Shown piece after piece: positions 57,801-64,000 of a DNA stretch of 64,000 nucleotides. How positions within the stretch are numbered: the first letter of the stretch is position 1; every line of letters starts with the position of its first letter. The position numbers were made by a program, and so were the translations under genes. The notes beneath the pieces were generated by a model, which ran no database searches, was not told the DNA's origin, and saw nothing but the letters and a program-made list of their open reading frames with translations. Origin of the DNA: Alisma plantago-aquatica (lineage: Eukaryota; Streptophyta; Magnoliopsida; Alismatales; Alismataceae); contig OY856413.1 in the NCBI GenBank assembly GCA_963693085.1, forward strand, positions 542,080,379 to 542,144,378, in the 5' to 3' direction.

Positions 57801-59487
57801 AAGTTAATTTGATAAGGATTGAACCCTAGTTAGGTCTAAAATCAGCACTTTTATCAATTCATCAACCTATTGTGATTGGACCCTCAAACCATCAAATTTC
57901 CTTAACCCTAGACCTCCAAACGGTCTTGAGTTGTCACCAAACGGTCTTAAGACCGTTTGGATGAACCCCCAAATGGTCTTGAGACCGTTTGGGTCCTTCA
58001 ACCCAAAGTTCACAAAAAACTATCTTTGAAATCAGTAATTCAACCCGATTAGGGTTTAGGGGGCTGAAGTGCCTTCAACTTGTGATTGGTTAGCAATTTG
58101 ATTATGATTATTTGTACAAATAAAATTCAACATGTTTACAACAGACCTCTAAATGGTCTTCCCTTGTTCAAACCTATCAAATGGTCTTGGAGACCATTTG
58201 AATCTAAACGGTCTTGCAAGACCGCATGAGATCAAACGGTTTGAGACCGTTTGATTTCAAACGGTTTGCAAACCGTTTAGACCAAATGGTCCAAGGTCGT
58301 TTGATAAAGTTACCTAGGAATTCACACCCATCATATTCAACCTCTGTTTAGGTCAGTTACTCCACAGATTGCTTGCAAAAGTGCAAGGAAGAATGGGGAA
58401 GAAGAAGAACTAAGGACTAGTTTGCAAGAACATAAATGTGCATAATAAAGCAAGAAGTTTAGAGTTATAAAACCCACCTTAAACATTGTTCCTAGAGTTC
58501 CAAGCTTCAAGCCTTTAATGGCGTCTTGAGCTCCACAGGTCGGCCAAAGAAGTTTCTCCAAGAAAAGGTTGGGGAAGGTCGGCTTGAACAAGAAACCTAA
58601 GTGAGATAACCATAAAACCAACCTTATACAAGGAATTCCTCCATGAATCTGAGCTAGAAGATGGTCTCTTCTCATATTAGAACAAGTTGGTCGTCTCCTT
58701 GAGCTCCAGAACTCTTCCTTGGTCGGTTGAGCAAGATGAGAAGTGAATAAGAGAAGAAAATACGTTTACTTGGTTTACAAAGGAAGAAGCCTATATAGCT
58801 TAGGTTAGTTTTTCACCATAAGGACCTCTAGTTTATGGATTTCTCATCTAGGTCCCTCCTTCCTTATAAGGCACGTTCAAACTATCATAACTTAAGCAAA
58901 TACCATAAAAACTCAAGATCTAAGGGTAAACAAAACCAACATGCAACCTAAGGTACATATATGAAGGGTCTTCTTACTCATACTAGGTGATTTTACTACA
59001 AAGGTCATTCTTCTTATCTGATTATTCAATTGAAGCACCACTTTCATCATTCCTACTCTAAATGATGTCAAGAGTCATGAAAGATATTCTAGAAGGTGCA
59101 TTTTACAAGTTGCACCCCACATTTTGGGTAAATTGCACTTTACTCCAAAATTAGGGTTTTAAGCACAAGGATTGTTCCACAAGCTGCATCTTGATGCCCA
59201 AGCTTGAAAAATCCATCATACCTCATCATATTCACTCATATGATGTATCATCATCAGAGGAACATCTTAACATGTGTAATTTTGCAAGTTAACCCCTCTA
59301 ATTGGGTAATTTGCACATAGGTCCCTGTATCACAAAACAATACTACAACATTGTTTAAAAAGGACAGAATGAAAATGTATGTTCCTCAGGAACTTAATTA
59401 CATGCCAAAAGATAATCACAAGTATTTAATTACATGATTAAGCAAAACACCTAGGGTTAACTTATAACCCAGGTCAGGGATGTTACA
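54868..59487 (-). repeat. 5' LTR of the Tekay element
   Basis: Partner of 45382-50035. Its palindrome clusters are at 57118-57460, 57722-57776, 57913-57990 and 58147-58305. More units remain perfect than in the other LTR (for example GGCCCAAACGGTCTTGAGAC at 57723). The TATA-like site at 58790-58797 (minus) reads CTATATAG, against TTATATA-type in the 3' LTR. Confidence 0.95.
57118..58305. repeat. Palindromic AAACGGTCTTGAGACCGTTTGG clusters in the Tekay 5' LTR
   Basis: Same unit types and order as 47642-48842, with one unit fewer in the first cluster (the CACCAAGACCGCATGG unit near 47735 is absent near 57200). Confidence 0.93.
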
Positions 59488-59492
59488 TAAAC

Positions 59493-60125
59493 TCACCTCT
59501 ATCATTGTACTTTCATACTATGAATTGGAATCAGTTGATGTATGGAAGTACAACCTTGATAGGTCGAGGAACACACTTTGTGTGGGGAGTGATGCAAAGT
59601 AAGTGACCATTCATTTGAGGATGGCTGGCATTGCAACATTTCCACATTTCTCATAGTTGGTTATCCGAATGGAAGCTAAGCCTACAAGGATACTAACTAT
59701 TTAGACTCTTTTCTTTGCAAGCCAAGTTATTGTGATGTATGTTTTGATCCATGAGTAGTGGTGGTGAAAGCTGATCACATCCTAGTAGTTTCGTAACATT
59801 GTTTACAACCTTAAATTTACTTTCCTGCTTACCTTTATGCTTTTACTTTACTTGCACTTAGTTTAAACAATCAAACCAACTCTTGATCTAAATACTGACT
59901 TTTAAGGAGTTAAATGAAATTCTAATATTTTCCATCTTGTTGATCTTAAGAAGACCGTTGTCCCGTGGATTCGACCCTTAACCATTCTACGATAAGAATT
60001 CCACGTACCCTAGCATACGTGGGTGGAGATTTTAATCTAGTATAAGCAAGGCTAAACTTGAAAGATTTACTATATTTAGGATTTTTAGTGCTACACGCAA
60101 CTCCACACAAGTGGAAGCTCCATCA
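59493..60125 (+). repeat. Athila 3' LTR, second part
   Basis: It continues the 3' LTR after the Tekay insertion (CTCACCTCTATCATTGTAC matches the 5' LTR at about 19738) and ends AAGCTCCATCA, followed by the TSD GAGTG. Confidence 0.92.
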
Positions 60126-60130
60126 GAGTG

Positions 60131-60719
60131 TAATTGTGCCTAATGTGTAGATTGTGACGAAGATAACTTCTTTCTCAATGTATCATCCACCGCATTCTCC
60201 TTGGCCAAGTAGTAGTCTATCGTGCAATCATAGTCCTTGATCAGCTCCATCCATCTTCTTAGCCTCATGTTCCTGCTTCAAGAAGATATACACAAGATTC
60301 TTGTGGTCAGTGAAGATTTGGAACTTCTTTCCATACATATATTGTCTCCAAATCTTCTAGGCATGAACCATATTTACTAGATCCAAATCATGTGTCAGAT
60401 AGTTCTCTACATGTTTCTTGAGTTACCGCAAGGTAAAAGAAATCATGTTCTTGTCTGTCATCAACTCACATCCCATCCCATTCTATGAATTATCACAAAA
60501 GACAATGTATCCTTTCCCTTGCTCTATTAGCACTAACAATGGAGAAATGGTCAACTTCTCTTCAACAACTGGAAAGAACACTAATACTTGTCATCCTAAA
60601 CAAAAGGAACACATTTTCTAGTCAACTTGGTTAGGGGTGATGCTAAAACACTGAAATTCTTAATGAATCTCTTGTAGTAACTAGACAAACCTAGGGAGCT
60701 TTGGACCTCAGTTGGTGTC
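60131..60719 (-). pseudogene. Old chromovirus RNase H
   Basis: The minus strand from 60719 leftwards corresponds to the Tekay RNase H with many stops and frame changes. It ends near 60180-60250 in [16 protein letters not shown] and a degenerate A-V-D-D-T-L-x-K, matching [28 protein letters not shown] of the younger element. The Athila element cuts it here; the reading resumes at 18511 leftwards. Confidence 0.82.
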
Positions 60720-61608
60720 TTGGGCTACTCCAACTCTAACACGGAATCCACCTTCTTCGGTTCTACACAAACACCCTTAGTAGATACAAAATGGCCAAGA
60801 AAAGACACATCGGTCAACCAAAATTCAAACTTGTTGAACGTGGCATACAGACAGTGTTGCCTCAACAATGTTAACATATGGTATAGATGTTGCTTATGTT
60901 TTTTATTATTACTCAAGTATATCAAGATGTCATATATGAACACAACTACAAATTGATCTAGATATATATTGAAGACCTTATTCATTAGATCCATGAAAGT
61001 TGTTGGTGTGTTGGCTAGCCCAAATGAAAAAACCACAAACTCTTAATGACCATACCTAGTCCTAAAAGTTGTCTTAGATATGTCATCTACCTTGATCCTC
61101 ACTTGGTGGTATCCTAACCTCAATTATATCTCGGAGAACACTATAGCGCTTCTCAATTGATCAAATACATCATCGATCATTGGCAACATATACTTGTTCT
61201 TAACTATGACCTTGTTCGACTGTCGGTAATCTATTCAAAGCATCATGGAACCATATTTCTTCTACATAAACAAGATGGGAGCACCCCACGGGAAGTGATT
61301 GGTTTGATGAAACCCTTCTCCAACAACTCTTGTAACATTTTCTTCAACTCCAAAATCTTTGTTGGTGACATCCTATAAGGTGACTGGGCTATGGGTTGCA
61401 TTCTAGGAACAAGATTGATTTGAAAATCAATCTCTCTAAGAGGTGGAATGCTAGGAAACTCTTCAGGGAAGTCATCCTCAAACACTCGCACTAGCAGTAC
61501 ATCTTGGATACTAGGACCGCTCACCTTGGCATCCACAATATGTGCCAACAAAGCCTCACACATTTGTCTCATCAGCTTCTCCTCTATTACTGCTGATACC
61601 AAACACAT
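60720..61608 (-). pseudogene. Old chromovirus reverse transcriptase
   Basis: From 61608 leftwards: REIDFQINLVPRMQPIAQSPYRMSP, LKKMLQELLEKGFI, then a degenerate palm region (61040-61250), then FGLANTPTTFMDLMNKVF and VVVFIYDILIYLS near 60925. The family has F-I-D-D at the last site; here the first catalytic Asp is Tyr. EFWLTDVSFLGHFVSTKGV and PKKVDSVLELE end it. Stops and frameshifts are frequent. The sequence is clearly related to the Tekay reverse transcriptase at 52.2-53.1 kb, but older. Confidence 0.9.
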
Positions 61609-61960
61609 AGGATGAATCTTCCTATCTCATTGGAAAATACAAGATACATTTCCATCATAGAATGTCACCACCTTCAAACTACAGTCCAAAACAACCTTGT
61701 ACTTTTCCAAGGTATCCATCCCTAGGATCATGTTGAATTCATGCATGTCAAGTGGCAAAGGTCCACTTGAATGTTGCATCCTAGGAAAGAAACAATGTAA
61801 AATGGACACATCTTGCAACTAAACGGAACCAACTAAAGGAGTTTCTATAAGAATCTAGCTATAATATCTACTACAAACAGATAGATTACAACTACTTGTC
61901 ACCTCTCTTGTGATGAAAGAGTGTGTCGCACCTGAGTCAACCTAAATAGATACGAAAGAA
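61609..61960 (-). pseudogene. Old chromovirus aspartic protease
   Basis: The active-site region reads VDSGATHSFITRE at about 61905-61945 (D-S-G intact). After degenerate sequence, LPLDMHEFNMILGMDTLEKYKVVLDC (61640-61740) matches the second half of the Tekay protease. A stop lies just upstream of the active site. Confidence 0.85.
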
Positions 61961-62760
61961 CAAGTAGATAAGTTAGAATGAAAAAGCTCCATAAGACTTC
62001 TCACAACTCATTGATTGACTACTCCCTTCATCTGACTCATATCATATAATCTAGACATCACCTATTTTAGTCCTTGTCCTCTACCAGTTGGCCCAGATGA
62101 TCCTTCTTGCTATGCCTGACTGCGTCCTCTACCACCACCACTATTGTACTATTGTTGTTGAGAACCTTGATGACTCTACCTCGACATTTGTGTCACTTCC
62201 TCATCCTTCATAGGGCATGCCCACCTCAAATTCCCTACTTTTCCACACTTGTGACAAGTTAGGTGTAAACTGCATCCTAAATGAATTTGTCACTGATAGT
62301 GGCATTGCATTGCATTCTCCTACTGGCGGAAAGTTGTGACCTCTGCCCTTACTCGGGGACCATTGTGACCATATTCCTGACATCAACTATGAAAAATTCA
62401 ATCTCTGTTGTGACTATAGTGATGAGAACCTCATCTTCTTTAAGCCTATAGAAGAATGTCTTTTAAACTGAGTTGGCCTCTTCGTGGCATTGACTTCATG
62501 CTTCTCATTACCACACCTCTCAATCCTCCTAACTAACTCCACAAAGGTAGAGAACCTTTCTCTATTATCCAAAGCAGATGTTGTCGTAGAAAACTCTAAA
62601 CTCAGACCCTTCTCAAATCTTCAGATCATCTCCTTCTTCGACACTACCATATGACAACAAAACCTCAAAAGCTTCATAAACTTTGCCTCATACTCGTTGA
62701 TGGAAATTCAACCTTGGCACAACTTCTTAAACTGTGTTGACAGTTGTCATCTCATCCAAG
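61961..62760 (-). pseudogene. Old chromovirus gag, C-terminal part
   Basis: From 62750 leftwards: NEYEAKFMKLLRFCCHM, RFEKGLSLEFS and NRERFSTFVELVRRIERC align with the Tekay gag core. A basic tail with QWSPSKGRGHN and a zinc knuckle CHKCGKVGNLRWAC at about 62210-62252 follow; Asn replaces the His of CCHC. The more N-terminal gag and the 5' LTR are not recognisable to the right. Stops are scattered. Confidence 0.85.
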
Positions 62761-63113
62761 TAATTTTTTGGGATAACAAGGGGAGGGGCTTGTTGCCTTT
62801 GGTATCATAGCCTAATTTACCATTTAACATTTAATTATTATAAAATTTAAAATTTTGTATAGCCCAAAGGAATCATTATGGCATTATCTAAAGATGATGG
62901 TGTCTAAAAGGGACAACGACCCTAGGGGATGGAAAAAATTTCCTCCACAACTCTAGTCAAATTATGAGGACTTCTAGGGCACCGTGCATTCTTCCTTCCT
63001 GGCCAAAATTGAAAGATTTTACCCAAATAAAATACCTCTAGGTTTTCTTCTCATCTAAATTCATCTCTTCTCTACCCCCTACTCCACTCATAAAACCATA
63101 TAGACATGATAAC
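62761..63113. other. Unassigned stretch between old gag and inverted copia LTR
   Basis: No coding motif and no clear LTR boundary. A TTGGTATCATAGCC at about 62799-62812 resembles a tRNA-Met primer-binding site on the plus strand but no LTR end precedes it. Confidence 0.4.
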
Positions 63114-64000
63114 TGTTGGGTTTTAGGGGAGGCAGAGAAGCAGTGGAAACAAAAAATTTTCTCCCAAAACCCAGAACAAAAGGAATCACATCAACGTCTA
63201 TATAATAGGAAAGATGGTTTGTGGATGCATACCTTATCCCGAGGCTTGCTCGGCGACAGTACCTCACGCCTTACACGATCTTCACCTCCGATCTTGGAAG
63301 GTGTTTGTGCAACTCCTGGTTGCATCGGGACTGATGACTCCTTGTCTTACTGGGACTGTCGAGATTGACAGTTGTCCTCCGAGCGGTAGAGGTCTCCCGC
63401 CTCTGCAGTCGGCCACACAGACTGCCTGGAACTCCGATTTCCTTGTCCCACAATAAATCAGAAGGAGTTGCACCCTCCTTTCGGCGTACTAGTCGCCAAC
63501 ACACTCTCCTACCACCAGTCACTTTCTGTAGTTGTCTTTCCCTTGCTGTATCTCCCTTATCGGGTAGCACTTGCTTGGGCTCTCTCAGTTACCAAAACCA
63601 GAGAGAACGACAACTTTGCAGAACAACTTGTTTGCATTGAGTTGTACTTTGGGAAGCCCCCAATACCCCTATATATAGGAGGGTCATGGGACAGGGTTCT
63701 CTATCCTGGGCAATGCGAGACTAAAGCAGGAGTAGAAGGGTTCGAGATTTTCCACAAAAAAACCAACTCACAACCTGAACCGATCGTTTCGCAACTGAAA
63801 CGGTCGGTTGGGGATCTGAGTCGGTCGGTTGATACCTCAACCGATCGGTTGGGACCCATGAACTGGTCGGTTCACTTCTAAATCGGTCGGTTTGTGGTCC
63901 TGATCAGTTCCCGATTGACTTTCCTTCTTTTGTTTCCAATTGGTATCGAATACCAATCCTTGTTCCAATCAAATTGGGCAAGTGAAATGAAAAGAAATTT
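63114..64000 (-). mobile_element. Third copy of the copia LTR, inverted and cut by the window edge
   Basis: TGTTGGGTTTTAGGGGAGGC at 63114 is the reverse complement of the copia LTR end at 32974 and 39954. The match continues through the R/U5 region, TATA (63670-63680) and the palindromic array to the window end, with more divergence than between the two LTRs of the complete copy. The sequence just outside (ATAAC, 63109-63113) shows no primer-binding site, so this is a solo LTR or a 3' LTR. The internal part, if any, lies beyond 64000. Confidence 0.88.
63778..63895. repeat. Palindromic CGGTCGGTT/AACCGATCG array in the inverted copia LTR
   Basis: Sites such as AACCGATCG, AACGGTCGGTTGG, CAACCGATCGGTTGG and ACTGGTCGGTTCAC are spaced about 20 bp apart. 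They correspond to 31919-32311 in the complete copy but with different spacer words. Confidence 0.88.

Larger units (their letters stand above)
45382..59487 (-). mobile_element. Complete Tekay/Del-type chromovirus in the Athila 3' LTR
   Basis: Both LTRs (45382-50035, 4654 bp; 54868-59487, 4620 bp) run TGTGACC...GGGATGTTACA on the plus strand and flank a 4.8-kb internal region coding on the minus strand. TAAAT (45377-45381) and TAAAC (59488-59492) form the TSD with one mismatch. Comparison with the intact 5' LTR sequence around 19740 confirms the insertion point. The tRNA-Met-type primer-binding site lies at 54849-54862 and the polypurine tract next to 50035. Gag, protease, reverse transcriptase, RNase H, integrase and chromodomain are all present in order, with stops and one frameshift. 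It is the most complete gypsy element here. Confidence 0.96.
18512..60125 (+). mobile_element. Athila-type Ty3/gypsy element with env-position ORF, hosting three nested insertions
   Basis: LTRs lie at 18512-20370 and 44191-60125 (the latter split). The 5-bp TSD GAGTG is perfect (18507-18511, 60126-60130). An Athila-type primer-binding site follows the 5' LTR and a polypurine tract precedes the 3' LTR. The order is gag, protease, reverse transcriptase, RNase H, integrase, spacer with repeats and TATA box, long env-position ORF, then 3' UTR. Guests are a solo LTR (22392-23581), a copia element (30750-39954) and a Tekay element (45382-59487). Subtracting guests and their duplications leaves about 17.1 kb, which is large for the lineage because of the extended env-position ORF. 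All ORFs carry stops or frameshifts. Confidence 0.9.
11978..62760 (-). mobile_element. Old Ty3/gypsy chromovirus internal region, split by nested insertions
   Basis: Minus-strand fragments keep the element's order when read leftwards. Gag lies at 62.0-62.76 kb, protease at 61.6-61.95 kb, reverse transcriptase and RNase H at 60.13-61.6 kb, the RNase H-integrase linker at 18.4-18.5 kb, the integrase N-terminal half at 16.4-16.97 kb, and integrase C-terminal half plus chromodomain at 11.98-12.82 kb. Each break coincides with the TSD of an inserted element (GATAC/TATAC, GGTAG, GAGTG), and the reading resumes at the next residue on the other side. It belongs to the same broad lineage as the Tekay element at 45.4-59.5 kb but is much more decayed. 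Its 5' LTR is not recognisable to the right of gag within the window. Confidence 0.85.

Noticed and set aside
62799..62812. TTGGTATCATAGCC resembling a plus-strand primer-binding site
   Set aside because: No LTR end precedes it and no coding region follows. The stretch is short enough for a chance match.

Overview
This window is nuclear DNA from a flowering plant with a transposon-rich genome. Every protein fragment I recognise belongs to a plant transposable element: Ty3/gypsy chromovirus (Tekay/Del type), Ty3/gypsy Athila type, Ty1/copia (Angela-like), a LINE tail and a CACTA-like terminus. I see no host gene, rRNA or tRNA gene, and no bacterial gene organisation. The species cannot be named from the sequence.

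Layout. 1-778 is a CACTA-like terminal segment. 779-8156 is AT-rich sequence carrying one 5'-truncated LINE (5116-5798). From about 8.2 kb to 62.8 kb the window is one old, decayed minus-strand chromovirus, split by later insertions: a long terminal repeat (LTR; about 8157-11940), then integrase, reverse transcriptase, protease and gag read leftwards from 62.76 kb to 11.98 kb. Inserted in it are a 3.58-kb solo LTR (12817-16399), a 1.42-kb solo LTR (16977-18397) and a plus-strand Athila-type element (18512-60125). The Athila element is itself split by a 1.19-kb solo LTR in gag (22392-23581), an Angela-like copia element (30750-39954) and a Tekay chromovirus (45382-59487) in its 3' LTR. Target-site duplications (TSDs) were found for all six insertions: perfect for four, with one mismatch for two. 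With its guests removed the Athila element would be about 17.1 kb. The right edge (63114-64000) is a further copia LTR in inverted orientation.

The most unusual content is the env-position ORF of the Athila element (28754-30749 continuing at 39960-42921). An N-terminal half of Athila type is followed by a Pro/Ser/Thr-rich stretch, a coiled coil, an acidic region, a CxxC...CxxC motif and two tandem domains resembling ULP1/C48 cysteine proteases. In front of this ORF lie palindromic repeat arrays, a TATA box and a 3' splice-site-like sequence, suggesting a separately expressed mRNA.

A second theme is that nearly every LTR family here carries its own array of short repeats. Several are palindromes built on AACGG/CCGTT or CGGTC/GACCG, and in three families they lie just upstream of a TATA box.

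All coding regions contain stops or frameshifts and are annotated as pseudogenes. Domain assignments are from reading the translations; no database search was run.
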